From Macrocybe gigantea (taxonomy: Eukaryota > Basidiomycota > Agaricomycetes > Agaricales > Callistosporiaceae): a stretch of 64,000 nt of DNA. The notes under the pieces were generated by a model. That model was not told where the DNA came from, searched no databases, and worked only from the letters and a program-made list of their open reading frames with translations. Shown piece after piece: positions 9,064 to 20,118 of the stretch. The stretch lies in contig SJRY01000311.1 of the NCBI GenBank assembly GCA_011319805.1, positions 106,500 through 170,499 on the forward strand. The letters run 5' to 3'. Within the stretch, counting starts at the first letter, position 1. Each line of letters begins with the position of its first letter. A program made the position numbers and the translations under genes.

Positions 9064-11936
9064 AACCCCATGTCATCCACTCCTTCATTACAAACAGCTC
9101 AAAAAGTTGTTCCCAACCAGGAAGCTCCACATGAGCTGGCTCATCAAGATCATCCTCCTCATCCTCCTGAAGATCACAGTGCACATGCTGACACAGCCAT
9201 TCATGCCCCTGTTCCCCTCCCCCTGCATACAATGGTGATTACTACAGGCCATTGTGCTCATCACAGCAGCGCTCACCATCCCTATAATACAAAGTGGCCA
9301 GGACTCAGTCCTTTCAGGAATGTTGCTCTGCATTGCCATCATCTTCAAGATCCTCCTCATAAGCCTTGAGACTCCCAGCCTGCCCAATCTGTCTCAGTAG
9401 GGATCCCCACAGAACTGCAGCCTGTTGCCAGGAAGAATGCTGGGATGGCACCAAAGTGCACTGCTGCTGAGCCTCCAATGGCCATATTGCCAATTCAAAT
9501 GGGACCATCATATGCTCCAATTGGAACAACACCAAAGGATGCAACAACAATAGTGGTGACCACATCTACAAATGCTCAGGCTGTGGACATCGGAAACATG
9601 GAGCTCAGTCATGCCCTAAGGCAGAACTATGACTGGCCATGCTCTCCATACCAAATCAAACAATTGACAGCCCTTCTCACAAAGCATGATCTCCTGACTA
9701 CTCATGACCAAGTCATCAGAGGACTTTGTAAGGGCTTTGATGTCAGTATTTGGAAAATCAGACACTCCTTCACTCCTGAAAATAATAAATTGATAATAAC
9801 ATACAATTCAGCATATCAGCAGATCACTAGTATGGAATTTCAGAAAGGATGGTACTTAGGTCCCTTCACTGGCTCACAGATTGAGGAGCTGATTGGCCCA
9901 TTCCAATCCTCCCCACTATCCCTTATCCTGAAGCAGGACAAGCCAGGCAAATTCCATGCAATACATAATTTCTCATACCCACATTCACCATTATCCTACT
10001 ATAACATAGTCATTCATTCCATTAATTACACCATCAATGCTAGCACATATCCATGTACATAGGATATGTTCATGACAATATATCACACAGTTTGATTCCT
10101 CCTTTCTGAATCCCAGGCAGCAGTTAGGGATGTTGCTGAGGCTTATAGAACAATCCCGGTCTGCCCTGATCAGTGGCCAGGACTAGTAGTGAAATTACAG
10201 GGTGAGGATTCCTTTGCCATAAACACATGCAACAACTTTGGTCTCTCAGCCACTGGTGGCATCTATAGTCAGTTGGCAGATGCATGTGCAGACATCTTCT
10301 GAGCAGAAGGGATCAGACCCTTGTCTAAATGGATTGACAACCATGTCTTCTTCCAGATTCTCACTAAATACATAACAGAATACAATACTTGTTGAGATCA
10401 ATGGTGAAATGACATCCAACAGAATAGTGAGCAGCATCACCAGAGGAGCCACATATGGTACCAAGGGGTGCCAGCCCCATCAGGTAAACATGCAGAGTTT
10501 GACAAAGACATGTGCTTCCCCATCAAGGATCTGGCAGGGCAGCACACCCCAGATCCCAAGCGTTTCACATATAAGGAAGCTGATGTCAATCATTTATTGC
10601 AACTAATGGGAATATCCTGGGAACTATCCAAAACAACTCCATTCCAAGATTTCTTCAACTACCTAGGTTTCCTATGGGACATAGACCACAAGTCAGTAGC
10701 TCTACCAGAGAGAAAGAAGCAGAGATACATCACAGCTATCTTAGAATGGCAGGAATCCTACACACACACATGCTAGATAAAGTTAGGAAGCTCTATGGCA
10801 AACTTCTTCACACATTACTGATTGTTCCAGCTGGCTGGGCCTACCTCACCAATCTTGAGACAATGCTTCAGCTGGGAGCTGACAAGCCATTCCTCCCACA
10901 CACCCTGCCAAGGCAAACCCCCATCAACTTGGACTGGTGGCTAGAAACTCTCCAATCCCCTCGGTATCCCATCCCATCCCAGGCTCTTGCAGACTGATTG
11001 ACCCTCAAGCATTCTCAGATGCAAGCTCAGAGGTTGGCATCAGCATTATTATTGGTGATCACTGGCAAGCCTGGAGACTCCGAGCAGGATGGAAATCAGA
11101 CAGACATAACATCACCTGGGCAGAAGCCATCAGATTTGAACTCCTCACAACTTACCTCTCAGGAGTTGGTGAGCAGGGTGATGCTATCAAGATTTTCAGT
11201 GATAACAGAGGAGTGGTTGAAGGATGGTGGAAAGAACAAAGCTGCAACCCTCAGGCCAACAGAGTATTCCATTGCATCCACAACATCATGGCAAAGTCCA
11301 AGCATAGCTTCATTACTCACTACATCATAAGCAGTGAGAACTCAGCAGATGGCTCTTTCCAAGGAAAGTACCCACCTGCCAATGCACAGCTTTCCTGCAT
11401 TCCAATCCCCTCTCCCTCCAACCTTTCATCATTGACTATGATCACCCCTTATGAGAGGATGAGGTCTGCTATGAGCAAAAGAATTGTCCAACCCTCTCCA
11501 CCCCAAAGCCTCCCAAGCCTTTCCAAGAGCTTCTGCCCCAAATGAACCCAATGACAAGGAACTCATCCTCGACTTCCTTCCCCATCTCCATGTCTGAGAC
11601 CATATGACTCCAGCCACCATGGACCCAATAAAAAGAATGGACTATGACCATGTCCCCACTCTGCCCACCCTGTGCTGCCAGAGATTGCTTATGCCTGTGG
11701 CACCCAGCATCTGACCTGTGAAAAGATTCACTCACGGAGGACAATGTCATGTGAGTGATTGAGGTCATCTCACAAGCTTGGGCAGTGAGCACCCAAGAAG
11801 TGTATGGTACAGGTCTGGCAGCTTTCCACCAATTCTGCAACCAGTGCTCCATTGCCAAGGATGTATGTGGACCAGCATCTCCAGCTCTCCTAACCACTTT
11901 CACTTCCAGCTTAGCAGGCATGTATTCTAGCACAAC
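9064..11936 (+). mobile_element. DIRS-like retroelement, Gag end to tyrosine recombinase (segment C)
   Basis: In order: the proline- and histidine-rich Gag end (9064-9540); a CCHC zinc knuckle (CSGCGHRKHGAQSC, about 9569-9610, different frame from the next part); a reverse transcriptase (about 9660-10700) with KFHAIHNFSYPHSP, RDVAEAYRTIPV, NTCNNFGLSATGG and KWIDNHVFF; an RNase H-like domain (about 10990-11370) with FSDASSEVGISI, WAEAIRFELL and IFSDNRGVVEGWW; and the N-terminal core-binding part of a tyrosine recombinase (about 11755-11936, AWAVSTQEVYGTGLAAFHQFC). This layout is typical of DIRS/PAT-type YR retrotransposons of basidiomycetes. Stops and frame changes mark it as dead. The recombinase catalytic half is missing because the LTR at 11937 cuts the element. 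Confidence 0.75.
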
Positions 11937-12251
11937 TGTTACAGATGTCACCCAAAGGACCCTTCAATTTCTTATCTTATCTTTTCCATATCCCTTATCC
12001 CCCTCATCATGCTGTGCAGCATGCAGCCATCGAGTCACTTCCCTAGTCATTCTGAGTCATCTCCTCCCAGTCTTACTCATCCACAGTCCACAGCATTGCA
12101 CAGCCCATGGTCCATGCTCAAGTACTGTAATGTATATAAGGACTCCCAGATGTACCAGTAGCACTAGGCTTAATATTCCTTTTGCCATCGTCTCAAGACC
12201 ACTCTCACACTTAGTCTGCCCAAGTCCTTTTGAGATTCATCTAGCCTAACA
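11937..12251 (+). repeat. LTR copy 4, solo, at the repeat/host boundary
   Basis: A 315 bp LTR with TGTTA...TAACA ends. The left flank (ACAAC) lies in the DIRS tyrosine recombinase. The right flank (GTTAC) is unrelated sequence, and the two flanks do not form a duplication. The recombinase frame does not resume on the right. This fits a recombinant LTR rather than a simple solo-LTR scar. Confidence 0.85.
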
Positions 12252-12675
12252 GTTACATATTCTGAGGCTGAACTAAAATTTTAATATCTCACTGGCTGGT
12301 AAAAGCCTGTACTTCTATTTGTAACAAGTAACAACTCATCCATTCATGCCACTGACCAGTTCACTGGCTAATATCATCACAGCTTCTTGTTCATATCTTT
12401 TTCCAGTTTCACCTTCTCTTCCCTCCAACATACACATCCATAGGCTCCTTGACCCATTCCACTGTTGTGAACAAAATAACCTCTTTGTCGCAAGTGCAGC
12501 AGGAAAGCCTGCAATTGATCAAAGTCCTATCTACCAGCTCATCTTGGATAGCTTTTCAATATGTATTGTAAATTACAAATAGTGAAACTTGAACATATAT
12601 ATGTGATTTGGGTAAAGAATATGGAGGAAGACTCTGCCTCTACTCAAATTAAAATACCTTCCATATTTTTATTAT
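12252..12675. other. Intergenic spacer, no gene seen
   Basis: AT-rich spacer between the last LTR and the 3' end of the 2-oxoglutarate dehydrogenase gene. No plausible coding exon or RNA gene was found. Confidence 0.6.
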
Positions 12676-15600
12676 CTAGCGAGGGTCGTTCTCAAGGTCA
12701 AACGCAGTACCGAGGAACTGTTCAATTTCCTTTTTGTGTTGCGCCTATACAACAGTGAGCATGCGAAGATACATCAAGGGAAGATGTCATCTCACTTTGC
12801 TTCCCGTTGCAACGGAACTTGTGGGTTCACGACCAGCATAGTAGGGATACTTTCCTGCATGATGAATAGTCTTGCTTGCAGCAGTGTAGATGCGAGGTCC
12901 GACATAACTCCATGCGCCATTGTTCAAGGGTTCTTCCTATAAGGCAAGAGTTAATCAGCAAGTGACATCCAAGCAGCGGACTTTGAGTCGTCACCTGGCA
13001 CCAGAGGAGATCAGCATTAGGGTAAGTGTCCAGATGCGGTGTTATCTGTTGTGAGAAAACGAGGTAGATCGTTAGCAAAATAGAACGAGAAATAAATACA
13101 TTGAAGTCCTAACCAGATCATAAGGGAAAGGAGAAAGCTGCTCAATGCGACTAATAGCGATGTTCTTGATGCCTCTTGCTTCACGCTCGGCCAGCAACGT
13201 ATGATAGACTTGACCTGAACATAACGCAGTCAGGGAGGGGAGGCGCAAAAATCGCGCTTGGGAAAATAGCAACATACCGGTGCAAAGGATATGTCGTCTG
13301 ACTTCTTCAGGTGCAGCAAGCTCCTCAGGGTGGCTTTCGGGAATGAAGCGCAGGAAGTTAGTGTCGCCGATCATTTCCGACAACTCTGACCGAGCCCTCG
13401 GATGACGCAAGAGACTCTTGGAGAAGAAACAAATAAGCTAGTAAAAGGTTAGCAAAGAAATGACTAGAGTGTGATTGTCTGCACTCACTGGCTTGCGGAA
13501 GTCTCGGTGGATTTGTCGACGCAGGACATGGAACTGCATAGGTGGAAGCATTATTTTAGATACCGAAGAGTTCCAAAGATCGATGAACATACGTAGTTGG
13601 CAGGCGTTCTAAAAGAACGGCATCGATTTCCATGTCAATGTCCCAGGACATCTCAATGAATGGCAACTCACGTTGGGTAAACGACTTGCATATTGCAATC
13701 CTGGTGCTGCCTTTCAATCTTGTCCGGCGATGGATAAACAAGGGGATGATCATCACAGAGTTGCAAGAACCTCTCAATGCGTCCGCTTGAATGCTCGGGA
13801 CCTTGTCCATCATATCCATGCGGCAAACTCATAACCAATCCTGTTCTTTGCAGCCACTTACGTTCCCCAGAGGCAATGAACTGGTCGATGATACACTGTG
13901 CGTTGTTTGCAAAGTCACCGAACTGTGCTTCCCACATCGTCAGCGAATCAGGCGAGACGAGAGAATATCCAAGCTCAAATCCGAGCGCTCCGTATTCCGA
14001 AAGCGACGAGTTGCAAATGACGAAGCGAGCTTGGCTGGAGCCAAGGTCGTTCAGAGGGACATACTGCTGCTCGTTTATCTGGTCGTGGATGACGGCATGG
14101 CGTTGAGAGAAGGTCCCACGCTCGACGTCCTGACCGGACACGCGAATATGGACTTTTTCCAAAGCTAATGATCCGAACGCAAGAGCTTCGGCAGTCGACC
14201 AATCGATGTTCTTGCCTTCTTCAACCGTCTTGCCACGAGAGGTGAGGATCCGGGCTAGGTTGCGGTGAGGGGTAAACCCTGCGGGATAGCTGGAGATTGC
14301 TCTGCCGATTCTTTGGAGCGTGGCAACATCAGAGCCTGTGGCGCGCGTTGGCAGAGTTTCTTCGGCGAGCTTCTTGGGAGAGGGGAAGCCCTGCCACGAT
14401 GCGGAGAGCCATTCCTTGCTCGTCGGAACATAGTCCTTGGCAGCAGCAGCAGCTTTCTCGAGCATGCCCCAGACCCACTTCTTATGTTCTTCGATATCCT
14501 TCGCCGTGAAGGTCCCTCGCTCAACCAAGAACTTTGTATACTGCGTCAACGGAGTTGGCTGCTTCTTGATGGCTTCGTACATTCTCGGCTGAGTGAAACT
14601 CGGCTGGTCAGTCTCATTGTGACCATGGCGCCGGTAACAGACAATGTCGATGACGACGTCCTTCTTGAACTTTGCACGATAGTCGGCAGCGAGCTGGCAA
14701 ACAAAGTTCACGGCTTCGACGTTGTCACCATTGACATGGAAGATGGGCGCATCAATGGATTTTGCAATATCTGAGGGGTAGGGTGTTGAACGAGCGAAGC
14801 GAGGGTCGGTTGTGAAGCCGATCTGGTTGTTGATTATCAAGTGAATGGTGCCTCCCACTCCATAGCAGGGAAGGTTGTGGAAACCCATAGTCTCGTAAAC
14901 GATGCCTTGTCCGGCGAATGCTGCATCTCCGTGCAACAAAACAGGCATGGCCTTGTTGTGTGTTTTCTCGTCCTGCTCGAAGTGCTGAATAGCACGCGTT
15001 TTGCCGAGCACGACTGGATCCTCTGCCTCGAGATGTGAAGGGTTGGCAACAAGGGAAAGGGAGACTTTCTTCCCGGATGGCGTCGGGCGAACATAGTTGG
15101 AACCCAGATGGTACTTGACGTCCCCGGCGGGCGAATCGGGATCGAGATCCCCAGAAATTCGTTCAAAATGGCCTCAATCGGCTTCCTGATGACGTTCGCC
15201 AGCACATTGAGACGACCACGGTGGGGCATTCCAATGGTGACATGGCCGACACCATGATCGACGGAGCGGTCGATAAGAGCCTTCATTCCGGGGATAAGGG
15301 CCTCACAGCCCTCCAGACCGAAACGCTTTTCGTTCGGATATTTGTTGGCATGAATTTCTCGAAAGATTCTGACCAGATAAGGCGATCAAGGATCATCCGT
15401 TTCTCCTCTACGGTATAGTTCCAGGGTTTGGGCACCTCGACCCTCTCTCGGATCCAGTCGCATTGCTCTCTGTCCGGAATATGCACATACTGAATGCCAA
15501 CGGCGCCACCTGGCAAAGAATGAGCAGTGAGCCGACGAAGACGAACGACCCAATTTACGAACAGTAGATACGTCTGCACAAGGCAATTATTTCGCGTAAT

Positions 15601-16263
15601 TTCATGGTTTTGCGCTCCTCTGTAGCGAAATGCGGTAAAATCCCAGGGCCGAGTGTGATATCCTTGTCAAGGTCGCGCTCAGTGAAACCATAACGGCTCA
15701 ACTCCAACTCGGGAGGTCTGACGTCCGAGAGATCAGCGTCAAGTATTCCGAGCGGATCCAAATCGGCCAAGTGGTGTCCGCGCACTTGGTAGGCGCGCAC
15801 TAGAAGTTGCACCTGTCATCATGGCAACTGAGTTACAGCACAAAGGCACCAATAGTCGCCGCGTAGTATATACCTTGAGATGGTCATCCAGCTCAGCGCC
15901 CCTTCCAGCGTGCAATGGCGGCGCTCCATCAGCGGGATTAGGCAAAGGAGTTGAAGGTGGTGGCTGGAATGCTTGGGGACTCGGCAAGCCCTTGTCCATG
16001 CCAGAAAAGTAGACATCCCAGGAAGGATGGACGGCCTTTGGATCCTGCCTCCAAAGGCGATACATTTCCTCCACGTAGTAGGTGTTGGTGCCATTCGCGA
16101 AAGGGTCATTCGGAGACGGACCCGGTTGCAACGAGGCGTAGGTCCGATGAGGTTGGTAACGAGAGTTCAGGAGGACTGGATAGGTCCTGAGAGATTGGTG
16201 GAAGCCAGCAGCGGCCCTGGAGGTCGCAGCAGGGAAACGCCTCAGGACTTGCCTAGAGAACAT
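12676..16263 (-). CDS. KGD1: 2-oxoglutarate dehydrogenase E1 component, mitochondrial
   Basis: Thiamine-diphosphate enzyme of the TCA cycle that decarboxylates 2-oxoglutarate in the mitochondrial E1-E2-E3 complex. The N-terminus ([20 protein letters not shown]) is Arg-rich and looks like a matrix-targeting peptide. Diagnostic stretches include [93 protein letters not shown] and [15 protein letters not shown]. Exons read from splice sites: 16263-15874, 15812-15563, 15509-13672, a 16-nt micro-exon 13608-13593, 13533-13489, 13437-13278, 13214-13114, 13045-12995, 12936-12796, 12744-12676. The third exon needs two single-base insertions (near 15349 and 15156) to keep frame; both look like homopolymer losses in the assembly. 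The end reads [22 protein letters not shown]. Confidence 0.95.
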
Positions 16264-16456
16264 GACTAGAATATGTTTTCTAGTCGAAGTAAGTTGACGT
16301 CGAGGAACGCCGGAAGTACAACAATCCGTTGGCTTTCGAACTCCGCCAAGGGCTTTGACGGAATCGGCTTAGAGTCCGCACGCTTTGGCCGACGTCACTC
16401 GCCGGAAAAACCCGACATCGAAGCATTCCGCAATTCAGAGAACTGATTACCACATT

Positions 16457-18299
16457 CTATGAAGACTCTAATGTTGATAGCAATCCTCTCCAAACGAAAT
16501 CTCTGGCGTTTCCGCTCGACTCTGTGTATTTCGCCATGAACACCTCATCATGCGCAGCTTCAACAAATCACAGATCAGAAAAGTCAAGCCAGGAACCCTT
16601 GCAGACTTACATGGTACGACCGCTTTGTCCTTCATCCAAATTTCGTACAGCGATGCCGCTTCTGGGACGCTCAGCGTTCAGGTACGGGCAGTGAGCGTAA
16701 CCCTTTCGTGAATCCTTCCAGTGTTTTAGACCGCTTATCGTACGGTGTTGTTGCATGGTAGCCTTGTATGTCTAGCGCCTCCTGTAGCTCCATAGGAATA
16801 TTATATTGCGTGTCAGACGCAGTAAGAGCGCCAAGGAATGCGCCCCTGGCCTGTCGTGTACAGTGTGAGAAAGAAAGAGCGACAAAATGAGGCAGGAAAC
16901 TGACAAAGGAACGTTTGCCGGACGCGTATTCCATGATTAATCGAGGTATGGACAAATGGTAAGGGCGGATCGGCATGAAGCGTGGGTCACGATAAGCCGT
17001 CCGGCAATAAATGGCCTGGAAATCGTCGACCGCAAATAAAACAGGGCGACTGCCAGGACAAGTCAGCATGCGACACATGAAAAACAGCGAAAAAGGAATA
17101 CTGAGTTTGCGACCCCAACTCGTGCATCAGGGCGTCGAGGATGATAGGAGCCGATGTCTGCTCCCTGAGGCCGATGTTGATCAGGTTCGAGAAGGTCGTC
17201 CCAGCCGGAACATCTCTCTTGTCATACGACAGGTTGTTTTGGGTCGTCAAATTCGACAGCGCGGGAGAATTCACGGAAAGGAATCGCTGAAGTATCTGGA
17301 CCGCAAACGCAGGTTGAAGATACGTCCGCGTCCGTATGTCGTATTCGTATGTTGTCGTCGAATTGACTAAGTTGACAGCTAGGCGTGACACATCAGTAAA
17401 AGTGAACTGTGGAGCGAATCGTTCCCTGCTGCACCTCGAGGAATATACATAACCAACCAGTCGCTGGCTATGCAGTGCTCGACGGCTTGAAGCATGGTAT
17501 AGCTCTTGCCACACCCGGCACGTCCAGCTGAGATTTATTAACAAATTAATGTTGTGATCGTTGCAAGCAGCAGGCGAGCGCACTTAGAATATGTCGCGAG
17601 TTCAAGCTGGATTGAGTGCCAGCGTTCTCAAGCATCTCAATGATGTCAACGGTAATGTCGCGAACCACCGAACAAGGCTGCGTCAAAAGTCGAAACTACA
17701 TCCCAGAATATTCAGTCTCAGGTAGCGGAAGCAACTGCTCCAATACAAACCTCCAACAGCATTCTTCTGGGTAGACCAACATTTTTACCGGGTCGTTCTC
17801 CCGCAAGACAAATCTTGCAGGCTTTCCGACCATGTCTCTCGAAATTTGTTCCTACGGGACAAGAGATAAACCTCAATAGCATCTTAAATAGCCAGCTTGA
17901 CACACCGGTGTGAATTCCTGCAAAGAGCCCAGCTGTGAAGAGCTGGCTTGGATCGCGCTGCTTAGTTGGGATTTGGGCAACGGTCGAAATATCTAGAGAA
18001 AGACATCGGAGAAGCCAGTATAAGACTTGAAATTAGGAAAAGTACCGGGCCACCAGTCTTCCAAGCATCAACCCTCTTCGCGCCTTTGCGTTTGAACCGC
18101 CCTACGAAGCAGGAACAGAGATGAGTGTTATGCTCGCATTAGCTACCATGAACCCACCAGAGGCGACAGGAGCAGCTTTTTTCTGCTGCTGCGACTTGTA
18201 CCGCCTGGATTCATAGTTGATAGTCGGAACCGATGCCCTCGGCGCCAGCAGGACGGGCTGGAGCGCGCGATGCAACGAACGCGACTCCCTGGCGAGCAT
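16457..18299 (-). CDS. RSM23: Mitochondrial small ribosomal subunit protein mS29 (DAP3/Rsm23)
   Basis: P-loop GTPase-like component of the mitochondrial small ribosomal subunit. The N-terminus (MLARESRSLHRALQPVLLAPRAS) suits mitochondrial import. The Walker A is TGRAGCGKSYTMLQAVEHC, followed by DWLVMYIPRAVNLVNSTTTYEYD and the Walker B-like VLFAVDDFQAIYCRTAYRDPRF. The C-terminus is SGNARDFVWRGLLSTLESS. Ten exons fit: 18299-18158, 18101-18046, 17992-17906, 17851-17751, 17695-17584, 17527-17435, 17378-17102, 17049-16905, 16850-16611, 16557-16457. Two single-base losses (T run at 17782-17786, and near 16673) must be repaired to keep the conserved frame. It ends about 190 bp upstream of the 2-oxoglutarate dehydrogenase start on the same strand. 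Confidence 0.88.
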
Positions 18300-18573
18300 G
18301 ACAGTCTGTACAAGTTTTCAATTTCCGGCTTTGGGTGTCACGGCGGTAAATGGCTGTCACAAGGCACACGTGACATCTACCAACTTACATTCTGATTCAT
18401 GGTCTATTCTACAGAAAACTATCGAAGTTGTTAAGAAACAGTTTTCGGAGGCGTTTTGTTTATTGAGTTTCTTGAATTAAACACCTGCGCCCATGCCAAA
18501 AATTGAGGATGACATAATCAGCAGCTTGGGTTTGTTGCCACAAACCTACTTTATCCTACTCGCCACCGACTCG

Positions 18574-19726
18574 ATGGGTTTGGTGCGCGTCATTGCAATT
18601 CCTCTGGCACGAGGACGATTGCCCGGTCGCCTTCCAAACCCTGGGAATGCGCTACCCACGGTTTATTATCAATTCCAACAATCGGACTTATCGTCTCGCC
18701 TTCCAGCTGTTGGACGGCTGGCGCGCCGCAAGCCACTGGACAGGGCTTCCGCGTGGGTAACGACAAGGGCAAACGAGATCTGGGCTGGCTTCGGAAAGGC
18801 TCAAGGTGGCTGGAAGGTTTGTGCTTTTCTGGATCCGCCCCTCGTTCTGCTCATGTTAAGGTTGCGAAAATGACTTGGTGTCTTTTTCAGCTAAAACTAT
18901 ATCAGTTTGGCGAACGGTTGGTGGACCGGATGGAGTTTGAGGAGCTTGCGCTAAAAGGCGTCGATCCATCTTTGGGACCCACCATTGCACATCCAGATTT
19001 GCGAGGCGCTGGAAAGGACGTGAAAGACGCCGAACACACGCCAAGGGTTTGTCCCGCAAAGCCAAATATTTCCTTTGAATGCTCTGACCTGTATCACAGA
19101 TTCCGATTTTATTCCCGCCATCTATCAATTCCGGCTCCACGACTTTGAAAGAACTCGGTGAACTGCTCGCATTCCGAGCCCCTCGCCATTGGAAGGGTTT
19201 TCTAACGTGGATGGTCCTCGCGCCCTTTACAGCGCCCTTCATACTCATCCGTACGTTCGCAATCTCAGTTCGTAACATTTCCATCCCAGATAACGACCCA
19301 CTCAGCCGTAATACCAAACATTCCGTTTTTCTTTTGCGCTTGGAGGTCGTGGTCGCATTATAGAGGTCTGTATGACATCATCCCTCTTACCCGCGCTCGC
19401 CTGACACAGACGTACAATCGAAAGCATATAGAGCCTCGCAATACCTTCAGTCTCTCCTAGACGCCGGGGTGCTGGTGCCAGAACCCCACGAAAAGTTGGA
19501 TGCCGTCTACAAGGAGCACGCCGCGCGGAACCGCCTCGACTCGGACAAGGTCGCAGAACCGGATACCAATAACGCCTCGAAACAGACATCACATTCTCTC
19601 CTTCTGACTAGTGACGCCTTGCCCATCATCGCCACAATTCTCAATTTCAACGCCGCCGCGGTCGCCGACCTGCGTCGCGCGTTCCATCAGGCGGAAGTCA
19701 GGATCGGAAGCGGCAGGCCTCCATAG
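18574..19726 (+). CDS. Mitochondrial K+/H+ exchange-related protein (Mit_KHE1 family)
   Basis: Five exons (18574-18816, 18891-19046, 19100-19250, 19306-19365, 19410-19726) join without a frame break to give 308 residues. The sequence carries family-like stretches: RVIAIPL at the start; ANEIWAGFGKAQGGWK; LYQFGERLVDRMEFEELALKGVDPSLGP; and two hydrophobic segments (GFLTWMVLAPFTAPFILIPVIP and NIPFFFCAWRSWSHYR), followed by ASQYLQSLLDAGVLVPEP. The family (yeast YDL183C type) is linked to mitochondrial potassium/proton exchange; its mechanism is not established. An in-frame ATG at 18493 would add 27 residues. I prefer 18574, where the conserved part begins. It is divergent from RSM23 (275 bp apart). 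Confidence 0.75.
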
Positions 19727-20118
19727 CTCATGCTCATCGATCCCTTGTGCAAGTCAAACGCTGCAGGTCCGGTTCGTGTATTGTTATCGCTCCAGTAATC
19801 ATGTACAATCTTTGTTTCGCTCTCAACTCAAGCAGTGTATGGAATATACAGGACTAATGATACATCGTTTATGAATCCAGGCGGCCTCGTCCGCAGACGC
19901 AGCAGATCGGCCGGATATGAAAGGGAAGGGGGTAAAAAAAAAAAAAGGTGGCACAGAAACTCCAAAGAAAAGTCATATAACGGTTAAGTATAAGCATGCA
20001 ACGAAAGAGGCGGCAGTACATTTTCGGCGGGCAGACCTTTGTGTGGGATACAGGTATTGTTTTGGGTGGGGTAAATTGAAGGAAAACCGGAAGGGTATCG
20101 TGGCTTGGAAAAAAAAAA
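19727..20118. other. Convergent intergenic spacer
   Basis: A 392 bp space between two convergent stop codons. It holds short A tracts (12 A near 19935) and no further gene; presumably the two 3' untranslated regions. Confidence 0.6.

Noticed and set aside
9088..9565. Minus-strand frames in the DIRS-like Gag end
   Set aside because: Plus-strand reading is collinear with the zinc knuckle and reverse transcriptase, so the minus frames are shadows.
13777..14774. Plus-strand frames of up to 169 codons
   Set aside because: Shadows of the long third exon of 2-oxoglutarate dehydrogenase.
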